A stretch of 64,000 bases of DNA from Spizellomyces punctatus DAOM BR117. Taxonomy: Eukaryota > Chytridiomycota > Chytridiomycetes > Spizellomycetales > Spizellomycetaceae. The notes beneath the pieces are model-generated. The model was given only the letters and a program-made list of their open reading frames with translations, had not been told where the DNA came from and searched no databases. A program made the position numbers and the translations under genes. Numbering within the stretch: the first letter of the stretch is position 1; the number at the start of each line of letters is the position of its first letter. The stretch covers positions 369,353 to 433,352 of the forward strand of contig NW_015971552.1 in NCBI RefSeq assembly GCF_000182565.1, written 5' to 3'. This document shows positions 46,770 to 59,778 of this stretch, one piece after another.

Positions 46770-48023
46770 TTTGATGAATGTCAAATAAGAACTGCTTATT
46801 CTTTGGCGAGCGGACGCAGCAGACAACAGTGAGCGACCCAGAAAGAAACGTGGAGTAGAAAGAAGCCGTGTCACACGGATATCGGCCTGGAGGTAAATGG
46901 TGATAAAAAAGTTCTAAAAAGACTAAATGTTCGTGCGTATGAGGTATTTTATCTTTCGGCAGGTTGTGCTGTCAAATAATTTGGAGTGTTGGGGAGTTGG
47001 ACAGGAGACCAACGATTTTCTGGTCTTGTCTTTGTTTTTTTTTCGCGGGACAAACGCAAAGGTGCGCGGACAAGAGTGCGAAGTGTACACTATTTTTGCA
47101 AGGGGTTAACCTCCGTACTGCCCAGCAATCTGCGCATCGAGAGTGTACGTAAGGCGCCAAAGAGTTGCCAGCCGGAAAACTCGTGCATTGGGTGGCAGAA
47201 GGCTATGGATTTGAGCTTTGCACTCCACGCTTCTCGCTGCATTCCATCAGTGCCGTCTCTGGTCCGTTGAACACATCCCGCAATTTCTGCAAGTCCGAGT
47301 GAGGACGGTCATATTGTCACCCTAAATCCCAATCGAATCAAATCAACCATGAATCGAATCGATCACTTTTTATTTTTTCTGCTGCGCCACGCCCTCTCGA
47401 TCTCTATATAAACGCTCGCTTGCCAGCATCCCCTCGCTTCTTCTTTATCAGTAGAACAATCATAACAATGCTCCATAAAGTTCGTGACACGACATATTCC
47501 CTTTTGTGTGTCCCGCGTTCCCGGAGTTCAGAGATATATTCCACTCTCAAACGCTCGCATCGTTCAGGGAACTCGTTAGAGTTGCATATTCCGATGTGGT
47601 TGCACCTGTCGAGTGGTATATTTATTTAGTTCAGGCGGTGGTTTATGCAAATGAACATTGTTACGGCAACCTGGCAATCACGGCCTGTTGGTGGTCGTAT
47701 GCAAATGTCTGCTAAATGGCGATACGGAGAGTATACCAAACAGCCTATACTCATTCAGTTATCAGGAATCAACGTTTGGCCTCGGTAAGGCTGGTCGCGA
47801 GGGTATGTCTTGATTCCCAAGTTGGTTTTGAATGTTGAGGTTTCCAGTGCGGTGAAAGCATGGGATGAAATCGAGATACCTCATGAATGGCAACTGGTCC
47901 AAGTTTTGACATCGTCATAACAACGAGATTTCGTCCAACGTGGTGTGGACGGACGCAATGATGGATCTTGAATTGGCAAAAGAACACAACTCTATATTCC
48001 TACTATAACAAGTCCTATTGATA
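46770..48023. other. Intergenic, no assigned gene
   Basis: 1.25 kb. A TATA box CTATATAAA (47404-47412) precedes an ATG at 47468, whose frame is short. Another frame around 47506-47715 (FRELVRVAYSDVVAPVEWYI) looks protein-like and could be a gene remnant or an exon, but I cannot assign a family or a splicing model. Nothing else is supported. Confidence 0.3.
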
Positions 48024-51000
48024 TCAATCTAATTCCGGGTTGGCCAAATCCACAAAATGCATCAAAAACATTCGGCGTTTCCTAATCATCACTTCCTCTG
48101 CATTTCCACTTCCACTACGGGCCGTTGCAAGATTCGCCGTGCTGCCCGCTGGCGTCGTAGTGCCAGACAACGTCATTCCAATGGCTCCCCCGGTTCCTCC
48201 ACTCATCATCACCTTGCCTGCTAACTGGCCACTTTTACCTGTGCTAACTGTTGCGTACTTGATGCCAGACGATGAGCGTTTGTTTGCCAAGGATACAGCC
48301 GGGCCTCGGTTCGTGTTGAACTGGGCAAGGGACTCGGAGCTGTTCGTAGCGCTTCCGTCCAATGATTTGGGAATCCGCAAAAGAGCGGGGCCAAAGATCT
48401 CGGCTGAAATGCAAACGATCAATTAGAATCATATTTTGAGAGATCAAAACCTATGCTGAGGAGCTCACCTAGCCGCTCAACATTCAATTCGCCCCGTCCC
48501 TTATAATTCTCAACAACCGCTCTCAAAAACTTTACAACATACTTGAAAACGTTGTAATTAGTGGACGGCAGCCTCTGCACGGTTTGTCTGGCGGCCACAT
48601 ATGTCAAATAGCCTTCCTGTATACATCGAGTCGACATTCCATCGGGGACGACTGGTTCAAGAAGACTATCCAAAAACTTGATCAGTGTTTCTGCCATGGA
48701 GCATACCGCCACAGCTCGTCCGCGAGGTCGTGGACGGGGTATTGTGCCGCTAGACGGTAAAATATGGGTAGAGGAGCCGAGGCCGACAAGGGTTTGCGAG
48801 TGAACATGGGGGTTATCTTTCAACAGTTTATCAATATCGACTTTAACGCTATCGCGCTTTTCAATGGGGGTGCGACTCCCACTGGGAGGTGTCGGGCTGT
48901 CTGTGGTTGACGACCGTCGGGATGTGTCCCCGTCCTCGTCATCGGCCTCATCATCGTCTGCGTCATCGGCAGACTCTGGCGGTTCAGAATCGGGATCCAT
49001 GAGGAGAACTGACACGTCGAATTCGGCTCCCGTATCGAGACACTCCCGGATGTACTCTTCTGTCGCGGGATCCCCGCTGGATGTGAATAAATTGTCCTAT
49101 AAACGGTGGCGAGTCAGTACTCTGAATCAGCCGTGGATAGTACCAAAAACTTACAATATCCATTCCAAACCGAAACAAGAAATCAATGACTCTCCACAGT
49201 TGAAATGGCAAACTGAATCGATTATCCGCGCCAGGTTTAGGAGGTGTAGGACTCAATCCGTCCTCGTGATCATGAATCGTTCGCTCTGATCCTTCCGCAG
49301 ACTCCGCTCCATCCTCTGTAAGTGCATCCCGCTCTGGTGAGCTCTCAGACAGATCCAAAATGCTCTTCCGCTCTTCCATGGTCCACTCTCGAACGGGTTT
49401 AACGAATTGACAGAGTGCGTCAAGTTTGTTACCGAAGCAACTATTGAGCCAAGTTCCTGATATGGAAAGGAAATGGTCTTTGCCGTTTTCGGTATGTAGA
49501 ATAAGAATATCCTCCAACGTATCGACTCCAAAGTTTAGAGATGGTGCCGTCTCATTGTCTACTAGAACCGTCACGTTGACCTTCACTTGATCGCCTACGT
49601 ACAAGACTGTCAGCCACTCCTTAGCACCACGAGGAATATACCTGGTCTAATACCTGGCAACAGCATGCTAACGGGTGGGTTGATATAACACCATGGTTTG
49701 CATGGATGCTTTTCATCCGGTTTGGGTATAAATCTATATTGCGCAAGAACCTGGAAAGCCGTGCGATAAGACCTCCAGTACGTATTGTTGCAATCCTATA
49801 TACACCCACCTGGCCCTTATTTTCAACTACCAGCGTCTTGGTTACCGGTACATTGAATCGAATATCACCAAATTCCAACATGTTCAAGTTCACAACCAAG
49901 TCAGGTAAGGATTCGTTCTCGAACTTGTCGAGCTCGCGGTGGATATCTTCATGGACTGTGGTGAATCTCTCTTTGTCTACCTTACGGACCTGCGCCATCG
50001 TACTTTTCAATGAAGCACACAGCAATCAGAGAATTCCCAATTACCAAAGTTATACCTTGGTTTCGAAAAGAGCCATCACTGGTTTATGGTCACTCATGGT
50101 TAGATCCATACAGCTGCGGTACCATAAGACTTTGGCCCAGTCTGGGTCCTCGGTGTGCAGCGGGTTTTGAAACCACAAGATGCGGTCACAGAATGAAGGC
50201 GTCCTCTGTTTCTCGCTAGAGACAAGCTAGCATTAGCATCGCGTCACGAGTTGGACAGATGAAAGATACCTAGTGTCGAATCGTGAGGTTCCAATGTCAT
50301 ATTTGAAAGTTGGTGGGAATGTGATCGGGCCCTCCTTAAACCCATTGAATGCGCGTTTTGCGCTTTGCTCCATCAGCAGCTACAGTGACGACAATCAAGT
50401 CAGGTAACTGAGTATCGCAAAGTCAATAATACACAACATGTACCTGGTCAAATTGCAATAGCTGCTCAATGTCTCCTTTGCTGACGAGGGCCTTGACGTC
50501 ACTACCTGGAAGCGAGATGCGATAGTTCAAGTCACCTAAGTAGAATAAGTGACTGATATATACATGAGCTCCAGCAGTACGTAGGCCGATGCGAATCTGT
50601 AAACACGCACTCAACGTCGAATACTGTGGTAACATTTTTGCCAGGCCCCGTAGGTGACCCCGCCACAGCTATTGAAGAGGCTGCACTGTGACGAGAGTCG
50701 TAGTAGCTCGCGACCCACGGGTTGCTATGCGTGTAAGCGGTGAAATCTGGGTACTGAGACGGCAGATTGAAGACTATTCTCCGACATATCTCCTGGTAAT
50801 CTTGATTTCGCCGTTCCACCATGCTCGCGTCCGCTGCGAGATGTGAATTGACGAAACAAAAGTAGGAATCGTAATATCGGAAGCGTATTGCGGTGGCTCC
50901 TTTATTGCCCTGAAGAGAGATAATTTGGATTGAGTGGGAACAGCAGGAAACGACATAATGCATTTGCGTACCATCATGCCAAGTAGACCCGTGCCCAGGT

Positions 51001-52140
51001 ACTCTGCCGATATCTCCTTCACTTTATCCCGCTCCTTTTCATCTATATACAGGACGATGAGCATCCCAACGAGCTGCTTGGAAGCCACCTAAGCTTGTGC
51101 ACCGACGGTCAATGACTATACACCTAGACAGCCTAATCTCAGATATGATTAACCTTGACATATTTCTTTCCCCTGGACTTGAGAGCTTGCTCGATTGCCT
51201 TTGACCATTCCTCCTCCTTTGTGGTGTCGCTGTATAGGTATGCTTGTGTGTTGAGGTCTAGTTCTTGAAATCTACCGTTTGCCACAGGTCATTTTCAGCG
51301 AAAGGTCACCTATGTGTTGGCACTGGCGATACAAACCCCAGAACAAATAACGATGGATCTTCTTCTGCGGTCTGGAGCCACGGCGCGATAGACTGCGATG
51401 GCGGTTGTCCATTTACGTTCCATGATCCGACAAACATGCTGCACAGACTGGTATCAGTCCTCATGCCCTATCCAGTCGACATCACCAATTTATGTACCGC
51501 TTGGACTCAAAATCGACAAATTTGGCTTCTCTAGCACGAAGTTCTTTCGCAGCCCACGCTTCTTTGATAGCTTTAACATTGCCGCCGGAGACTGAGCTAT
51601 CGAGATTGATGAAGGGATTCGGTAGGGAGGATTGCGCACGTTCTAGCACGAGCATAAGCACAGCTCGCAATCCCGTAAATCTACACCATCAAAAATCTTT
51701 TATACCTTCTTCAGCCTCATCTATCCATCATAATGAATCAGATACATGCGCATATGTGGAATTGGACGGTCTACGTACTGTACTTCTCCGCCTGTGTTAA
51801 AGCACTCGAGGCACTCTTACGACTGTTCTCATAGAACTGGACCCAATTGTGAGTCCCACCGTCTAGTACGTATCCCCTTTGTTCTGCATTGTCATAAGTC
51901 AGGATCGGTCTAACATCATATCGTCAGTCAGGACATACGTGCAACGGCCATCAATCGCTTCAATTCCACGAGGACGGGTTGCAGGGATTGTAATGCGGAT
52001 ATTTCTAGCTTCACCTCCCTGCTGCCGGACGATAGGCGCAAGGTGAAATCTTGAAAAGCAACGAATTCAATTCCAAGTTTCAGTGTTCTGGGTTCGAAGC
52101 CACCCACCAGTTCGCCCTTGTTGTTGGCGGTTGACGTCAT
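48024..52140 (-). CDS. OCRL/INPP5B-like inositol polyphosphate 5-phosphatase with ASH-RhoGAP
   Basis: Multi-exon gene (at least ten exons; borders approximate). It removes the 5-phosphate of PI(4,5)P2 and relatives on endosomal and Golgi membranes. From N to C: a PH-like region (51950-52140), the 5-phosphatase domain (about 51500-50050) with [68 protein letters not shown] and [11 protein letters not shown], an ASH domain (about 49980-49380, [26 protein letters not shown]), and a RhoGAP-like domain (about 49250-48040, [28 protein letters not shown]). This is the animal OCRL/INPP5B order. An Asp/Glu/Ser-rich insert splits the RhoGAP region. The junction near 51900-51950 could not be resolved with normal splice sites and phase. 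Confidence 0.88.
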
Positions 52141-52400
52141 TTAGATTGACTGGTTTGCTCTGAGCTGAAAGAGACGATCAACACAACGGAGATGAAAATA
52201 TTCGGAATACGTGCACATACAAACAGAAAGGCGGAAGTCTGTGTATATGGGTAATATTTCGAAGATTCCGGCGGCATCGCCGACTCTTCGCTTCAGTATG
52301 AATACACTAGTCAGGGGAAAGAAAGACGTGGACACTCTACATGAGTGCCGTATATATCCCGCTGCTGATCCCTCTCCAACCGTTATACGCCATGATATTT

Positions 52401-52735
52401 TCACGATCTTGTCACAATGTCGAAACGTGAATCTGACAGCGCATACTCACCATGCCTCTTCTCCACCTTGCACATTCATTATCACAGCAAGAATGCGTCT
52501 CTTTCGCTCTCCATTTCTTTTCACATACCGCAATTCTACAAAGTAATAGCAAAACGCCAACGAACAGGCTCAAAGTTAAGGACAACAGGGCAGATTGACG
52601 ATCTTCGCCCGGCACAATAGCGATAAAGGAATGACAAATCCCACAATGTAAAATGATAAACAATATAAAGAAGGATATGACTTTGCAAACTTCGGTGGGC
52701 CGTAGTAAAGCGTTTATGGCTTCGCTTTCGGGCAT
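52401..52735 (-). CDS. Two-TM small protein, possible VMA21-like V-ATPase assembly factor
   Basis: Two exons (52735-52529, 52466-52401) with a GTATGT...CAAG intron give 90 residues. Two membrane segments (VISFFILFIILHCGICHSFI; ALLSLTLSLFVGVLLLLCRI) follow a short cytosolic N-terminus, and a polar tail (AVEKRHGEYALSDSRF) ends the protein. Size, two-helix topology and an E/R-rich stretch right after helix 2 resemble Vma21, the ER chaperone for V-ATPase Vo assembly. There is no clear ER-retrieval KKxx end, so the call is tentative. Confidence 0.4.
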
Positions 52736-53535
52736 GCTCGAGTGAGGCTTGTCGGTGGCGGGAAACTATCAGCAGGCGGGGGCAATGGAGACAACCCAAC
52801 TTTGGTCGCTTTAGGCTTTCCGGAATATCACCTATACGCTAGCAACCCAATTTGGCTACTGAGACGGCGCGTTTTCTGGGAGATGAAGCTGGCAAATTGT
52901 GGTCAGTCTACCAAGATCGTGACGCCGGCAGTAGGAATCATTTGCTGAACCAAGCATCCGTAAGCTGTGCGAAGGCACGTGACATTTGCAATGGAATAAA
53001 TTTCACCAAACAAACATTCCTGAACACATCAAAAGCTCGAGGTGTTCAGATATAAACAAACATAAAGTGCCAAAGGCTGTTAATTTTGGTTAGTTAAATG
53101 ATGCAGGCTGTTCAATGGGACAAGTAGCTGCAAGTGTGGTGGACTATGATCGCAACTTTGCACTGGAAGATGGGACATGTACCCGTTCAGGGTTCGGCTT
53201 GGCTTTTTCTTCCTCCTCTTGTGGTCGGCACAATGTTCTTCTTATCACTCCAAAGACGGGAACATGCACGCACAACGGCCTGTCTGAGATCCAACCTTTT
53301 CTTTCAACACGTGCATGTCCGCTACCAGAGAAGAAAAACTGGAAGGCAAAAAGCTCAACTGTTGAGAATACGCAACAAGAAAAAAAATTTGAGTTCGCGC
53401 AAAGGAAAAGCACGTTGAGAGAACGTCGGAGCATAAAATGGACAAGGATGGAAGAGTTCCCCACAAGGATCCTTCCTGCAGGCTGACTGCATCTTCATTT
53501 ATATCGCTTGCTGGTCGAGTGTTTTGGCATACGCG
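52736..53535. other. Intergenic region before the 5'-nucleotidase
   Basis: Short frames are present on both strands, but none with motif or splice support. An ATTTATATCG stretch at about 53495 lies some 40 bp before the next ATG and may be its TATA element. Confidence 0.35.
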
Positions 53536-55755
53536 ATGAAGTTTGCATCTGTCTCGCTTGCTTTGCTTGGGGCAGCTACCCTGGTCTCTGGGCACCCTAT
53601 AAAAGGTAGATGCCGCCCCAGCAAGGGAGGAGCCAATAAGCCATCGTACCCTATTACCACACCTGGTACTGGCTATGAGCCTTCTCAGCCGATCCCGACG
53701 CTGACACCGGGTAATGGAGAGAGTCCTAACCCAGGGTACCCGGCCATTCCTACTCCTGGAAGCGGTACTGGAGCCGAGCCTTCTTACCCGATCCCCACCC
53801 CTACTCCCGGCACTGGAGGAAATGACAACCTACCTGGTTACCCCTCAGTCCCGGCGCCGGGCAATGGAAACGGGGGAAACCCTTCGTACCCTACCCCTGG
53901 AAACGAGGGTAAGCCTTACCCGACACCGGGCAATGGCGGAAATCCTTCCTACCCTACCCCAGGAAACGGAGGCAAGCCTTACCCGACACCGGGCAACGGA
54001 ACCGTTGGACATCCCTCGTATCCTACCCCTGGAAATGGTAGCCAGCCAACCTACCCGACGTTCCCCCTTCCCGGAAATGGCACCAAACCTGGCAACGGTA
54101 CCACCAAGAGGAACACTATGACCGTTCTGGCTACCAATGACATTCACACTCGCCTCGACCAATTCAACAAGGGCGGTACGGATTGTAGGCAGAAAGATAT
54201 CGACAGCAACACTTGCTATGGTGGTGCCGCTCGTATTCAGTACCTCGTCAGCAAATTCCGATCGGAACGCGACGATGTCGTTCTGCTTGACGCTGGTGAT
54301 CAGTTCCAAGGTACTCTCTTCTTCAACGTGTACGGTGCCTCTGCAAGTGCAGAGATTATGAACCAGCTCAAGTACACGGCCATGTGTATCGGTAACCACG
54401 AATTCGACAAGGGTGTTGAATATGCTAGCACTTTCTTCAAGAACTTGACGTTCCCGGTCATTTCGAGTAACATTGACTTGCAGACTGCTCCTAAACTGGC
54501 AGAGGTGGGAGTGAAACCCTACATTGTACTGAAGGAGTATGGTGTGGGTATCATTGGCTACATTACCAACACGACTAGTCAGATTACCACTGGTGAGTTT
54601 TGTTACAGATATTGTATGAATCTATTGACAATGTTGCTGAACGCGATGCCAACAGGTGCCAAGGACATTGTTTTCCGTAACCCAGTTCCTGTGGTTCAAA
54701 AGTACGTTGACGAACTTCAAAGCCAAGGCATCAAGCGTATTATCTGCTTGTCCCACAATGGTTACGCCCAAGACAAGTATCTTGCCGAAAAGTACGTTGG
54801 ATGTACCCTTTCCACATGGATGTAAACCTTCTAATTTCTGTTATCCTTTTCCAGTGTTCGTGGTCTCAACTTGATTGTGGGGGGTCACTCCCACTCCCTC
54901 CTCCTCAACAACCAGACGGTACCTGGTGTAGAGGGCCCCTACCCAACAGAGGTCACCAACCCAGACAACAAAACAACCTACATTGTCCAGTCCCACCGTT
55001 ATGGCGACTACCTTGGCCACGTCTCGTTGACCTGGAACGATGCCGACGAATTGGTTAACTTTACGGGCGAGTCCATCCTATTGGACCAGACTATCCCTAT
55101 TGACAACTCTACAGCGGCCAAGGTTGCTGAGTGGCGAAAGGGCTTTGCTGCCTTGACTGAAGAAGTGGTTGGTCAAGCTACCGCGGACTTCCCTAACGCT
55201 GGATGCGGTGCTGGAGAATGCGCTATTGGAAACCTCATTGCAGATTCAATGTTGGACAACAGGAAGGCCACCGGCGGTCAAATCGCCTTTGTGAACAGTG
55301 GCAGTATCCGTGCTGCGCTGGAAAAGGGCGATATTAGCGTTGCTGACGTCCTCACTATTCTGCCATTTGGCAACTCTATGATACAGTTCCCATACACAGG
55401 AGCACAGATTATGGAGGTTCTTGAGCGCCAGGCAGCCGGCAAATCCAAAGCCGGTGTACCACTCACTTCCATCTCCCAATGGGCTGGACTCAAGTTTTCG
55501 TATGACGCCGCTGCCCCCGAGTTCTCTCGCGTTAAATCGGTGGTAGTCGTCAGTTCTGACGGGAAAGAAGAACCACTCGATCTCAACAAGACCTACCAAG
55601 CCGTTACAAATGATTTCGTTGCCGGAGGTGGTGATGGGATTATGCCCCCAGTGTCGGCTGCTCCTGGCGACCTTCAGTCTGACGTGTTCATTGCCTATGT
55701 CTCAAAGCTGAAGACCGTGTCTCCCAAATTAGAAGGTCGCATCAGCAAGATTTAA
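53536..55755 (+). CDS. Secreted 5'-nucleotidase with Pro/Gly-rich repeat region
   Basis: Three exons (53536-54592, 54656-54791, 54855-55755) splice in frame to 697 residues. Extracellular hydrolysis of nucleoside monophosphates to nucleosides (family knowledge). Signal peptide MKFASVSLALLGAATLVSG. Residues about 25-190 are repeats of the type NPSYPTPGNGGKPYPTPGNG, Pro/Gly-rich and probably a cell-wall spacer. Metallophosphatase domain: LATNDIHTRLDQ, LLDAGDQFQGT, CIGNHEFDKG, LSHNGYAQD and IVGGHSHSLLL (metal ligands). C-terminal nucleotidase domain: AIGNLIADSML, AFVNSGSIRAALEKGDISV, LPFGNSM and FVAGGGDGIM. The exon 2/3 join completes the family stretch AENVRG.LIVGGHSH. Complete; no GPI signal is obvious. 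Confidence 0.95.
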
Positions 55756-56033
55756 AGATTAGCGATATCCCATAGACTATAGATGTAGATTAAAAGTGAC
55801 AACCCTCGTCTTATAGATGTAGAAGTCTGTAGAAACGTGTCCTCTTATACAATGTTTGAAGGGCTAAAGCCTCGCCGCGTGTTTTGGCTTTTTTCTCACT
55901 ACTCTGAGACTTTTTCCCTGGGAGAGACTTTGGCTGTTCTGAATTCTACTTACACTTTTTGGCCCAACAAAAGCACCAGCGACGCACAACCTGCGCTGAA
56001 TCAAAGCTCGACGAGTGTCTTCACATACTCAAC

Positions 56034-56770
56034 ATGGCCAGACGTCGAAATGGAGGCAACAGATGCAGCAGCCCCAGACCAGCTTTCGAGGTATACTACG
56101 CAAGCAAGCTTCAAGAATATTTTTGCCTTGTCCATGTTTTGACGTTATTGCCTAAGGATGTTCCTGATATGCTTTACTGCTACGGCTGCGGGCGGGAGCT
56201 ACCCCTCAAAGAATATTCGACCAACCAACTCGTGCGACTCAGTAACGCTCGCGACGCAGTTCGTAGGCAAAGAGAGCTAGACAGGGAGAATGGGGTTTCT
56301 GAAGAGACTTATCTGGTCAATCAGTTACGGTGGTTTCAGCCTCTGTGTTTTACTTGTGCTTCGAAGCAGGTGATAAGAGTTAAATTGGCAGTTCACTGCA
56401 GCAGCTACTGATTTGTATGCCATCTTTTGGCTTTTTGTTATAGGTAACGGACATTGTCTGCGTAATTTGTAACATTCGCAAACCCCTGGACGGGTTCTCA
56501 AAATCTCAACGACGGATGGCTGGAAAAGATAACGGTGAGAAAGATCATTTTTAAAGTCGATTCCCTTCTTGATCGGTCCCTTTACACCAGCTTCCCATCC
56601 ATGAAACAGGTGCCCGATGCTTGAAATGTACCGTACTTCGTGAAGACCTCGATTGGGTTCCGGACGATGCTGACATCAAATATGCCAGTTACCAAGATGA
56701 GGACCAAGAAGTGATTCCTAGCGACGAGAGTGGGGATGCGAATGATGGGAATTGCTTGCCCCCCTTTTGA
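56034..56770 (+). CDS. Stc1-like zinc-binding domain protein
   Basis: Three exons (56034-56369, 56444-56534, 56610-56770) splice in frame to 195 residues. The fold is a tandem Cys motif: CYGCGRELPLKEYS, then LCFTCASKQ, CVICNIRKPLDGFSKSQRRM and ARCLKCTVL. The 'C-x2-C...x-F-S-x-x-Q-R-R...A-R-C-x-x-C' layout matches the Stc1 domain. In fission yeast Stc1 joins the Argonaute RNAi complex to the H3K9 methyltransferase complex. An Argonaute gene lies 3 kb away. A stretch of 66 bases (56091-56156, GTATAC...CCTAAG) may be a further intron, as it is in phase and has GT-AG ends; the protein would then be 173 residues. The acidic C-terminus is species-specific. Confidence 0.75.
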
Positions 56771-57018
56771 AATTTGACTTTTCCTTTCTGTGGAGATTGA
56801 GATTGCATAGTATTTTGTATAGTTTTGAAAGGCTAAAAATGGTGAAATGCAAATGTATATTGATTTGGACATGCCTTTGGTTCTTTCACTCTGGGGCAAC
56901 GATCTTATGTATAAATAAATGATGACTTTGGCTATCCTGGGCGCGCAACCTTGGTTTTGGCAGAGCGTATAAACATTCGAACGTTGGGTACCAGCCCACA
57001 TTCCTATCGAATGTTATC

Positions 57019-59425
57019 TTAGCATAAAGAAATAATGACATGCCGATCCAGGGTGCAATGGCCTACCTCCAATGTCATGTCACCACCATAAACAACACCA
57101 GGACCTTGTAACGCGGTCCTCAAATCCCAATCGCGGTCATCTCCGAGGATTTTGGCAACAAGCGGTAGCATTGCACTCTTGACTTCTTGAACGGTATGCC
57201 CACTTTTGGCTCCTATTACAAACTCTGTCTCATCGTCTGGTGCATGCACACGAAGTGTCGTTGGGCGCTGCTGCAGGTGTGATGAATCAGGTCGGTCAGG
57301 GACTTGGATTGTGATGGGTAGGCGATGGGACTGAGGTGTTTGAAGGAGAGATTCAACGTCAGCGCGGAGATTGAGAATTGCGCCATTGCGGATGATGTAT
57401 TTGGGAAGACGGGCGAGAAAGGCGTTATTGCTTTGGGTGTAAGATGCTGAATTGATTTCGGTGCCAACGTCAGTGTTACTTTCTTGTCGTTTTATTGGGG
57501 ACCTACTTACTACTGCCGGTTGTATGCAAATCATGTATTTGCACAGTTGCAGGTTGCTTTGGGAGAAATCCGTTAGCTTCTTTTTATGTTTAACTATAAC
57601 GTTGCTAGTTACCTTATCACCACCACTCTTGTTTTCGCTTGGCGTGGATTTCGCCGGTTCCCACACTGTCACAGCTACATTGTTCAAACACTCTTCTCCA
57701 CCAGACGTTGACTCCTCCTCGTCTAGCTCACTCTCAGAGCTATGTTCCTCTTTTTCACTTGTTCCGGTTTCCTTATCCGGATCGACTGCATACCCCTTAC
57801 CGGAGAACGGTACGTACGTTGCCGCAGCAGCTGTATCATACCACTCATCATGACGGTCACGTACATCGAAAGGCACTGGACACCCATATTAGTCTCTTTG
57901 ACATCAGAAATCAGAGTCTGCATCAAAATTGTGTTCCATACCACCATCAGGGTAGCGATGTTTGAGCTCGTAAGGATAGTACCCATCCACGAGATCGCGC
58001 ATAAAAAGCTGAGCGGCTGGATCCGTGTAGCGACGAAATGGGCCCGACATGAGCATAAACCCGTTTCGGTACAAGGTTAGAGGGACTGAGGTCGGGGTCT
58101 GGTGAATGTTAAGGAAATCTGAGCCCTTATTTTAGGGGACTCGACGTGCACAGGCTGGAGCATACCTTGAGTCGCCGAGTGCCATGAGCGTCTGAAGTGA
58201 TGGTTGCTACGCCTTCGCCTGGCATAGTATGTCGTTAAATGCCACTCTTACCGACAAAAGCAAACAACGAATAAGAACAAGCTAGCCCACCCGCCATATG
58301 ATTCAATTCCTTAATAGATGCCATCAACCTCGGAAGATCATACGGGAAAGCCCTCTGATATGACGGTTTTGGAATGTTGACAGTCTGCCCCGTCCTCTGC
58401 TCAATATTGATTTCGTTCGTATCACCTTCATCTGCGATATCGGACTTCCAAATCATGTTTTGACGGTGGAGGAAGGCTTCCATTTCAGTTACTCGAGCTT
58501 GTAACATGGCGCAACGCAGTTCAAGTGCCTGTGTCTGGTGATTAAAAAAGATTTGTGAGCTGCTCTCGCTCTATTGGAATTAGGTCATACTGGGCTCAGA
58601 CCTTATCATCATCCGCCCGTTGACTTTGAGCCTTCTCCCATTTCAAATCCGCTTCCAGTTTCTCTATTCTCGCATCCTGACCCATTCCATGTCAGAAAGC
58701 TTTAAAAAGCTTTGTCATAGACAATTCGATAGGTTTGCCAGCTAACCTTGATCTGTATCTCAGTTCTAGCCTTTTTCAATTCACCCTCAAGCTTGTTCAG
58801 CCGCGATGCCATGGACGTCACGAGGCCCATACCCGAGTCGAGAGGCTTATAAGATGATGTACTACTTGGTGAGTTTGTGCGTATAGGTTCGAGTTGAAGG
58901 GGACGAGATGATGTTGTTGATGCTTGGATGAGGGAGATGTGAGTCCCCGGTTTGTGAACAGATGAAATAGTGTTTGTCCTACACATGTCGGCTATGAGGC
59001 GTTCGGAGGGCAAGAGAGAAGGTACAAGATCGGCTGTAGATCTATAAAAATATGGTTTTTATCAGTGATCAAAGCTTTCTGATAAAGTTCATCCAGTTTC
59101 ACTCAAGCGCAAGTGCTGCAAAGCCCCACCTACTCCAAGACTTTCCAGACCCCTGACGACTTGCACTTGCAGGTCGACTCCCTCCCAGACTCCCGGATCG
59201 ATGTCTACTAAATTGCGGTGGGGGATGATGAGATGGTGGATGGGGTTGACGGGCATGCTGTCCAGAAGACGGGGCAGATATGTCCCAGTCGGGTGTAAAT
59301 GCTGGTGGTTCAGATACACGGTCTCGTCGCGGATCTGATGGGAATATGGGATGCTGCGGGTGGGTCAATGGAATGCGATGATTTTTATCTTTTTTTGAAC
59401 CGTTGACTGGAGGAGGAAGAGACAT
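57019..59425 (-). CDS. UBXN11-like coiled-coil / SEP / UBX protein
   Basis: Multi-exon gene (about eight exons; borders approximate). From N to C: a disordered Pro/His/Arg-rich start (MSLPPPVNGSKKDKNHRIPL), a coiled-coil region spread over several exons (MASRLNKLEGELKKARTEIQ; ARVTEMEAFLHRQNMIWK), a SEP-like domain (GPFRRYTDPAAQLFMRDLVD and GYYPYELKHRYPDG, then FDVRDRHDEWY), an acidic Ser-rich linker, and a C-terminal UBX-like ubiquitin fold (TTLRVHAPDDETEFVIGAKS). SEP plus UBX marks p97/Cdc48 cofactors, and coiled coil plus SEP plus UBX is the order of UBXN11. I see no FPR loop of classical UBX, so binding to Cdc48 is not certain. Confidence 0.7.
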
Positions 59426-59778
59426 ATTTGCCCAGTACCGCCAGGCAATGGGAACGGATCGAGTACATGCTGGCCAAAAGATTAGCTTAGTCATCATAGC
59501 CACGTGACTGACACGCCCATAGGCCTCACTGACTTTTGCAGCAAGTATTACCACAGAGGTACGTACATTCACAAAAAGCGACTTCATACAGCGAGCTATA
59601 CATAGGGCCCATGATACTTTACAACAGCGATATCCCTCCATCCCTACTTCTCTTGGATAGGAGAGTGGCTACCATAAATGCAACAAATCCACCCAGAAAT
59701 GGTGATGTTCACCCACGAATGATAGAAACCTTTTCGTCAAGCAACGAGCCAGAAAAACGAATACCCGAGACGTCATTC

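Noticed and set aside
47506-47715. Fragment resembling a membrane transporter segment
   Set aside because: Too short, frame interrupted, and I could not name a family. Mentioned only as a possible relic.
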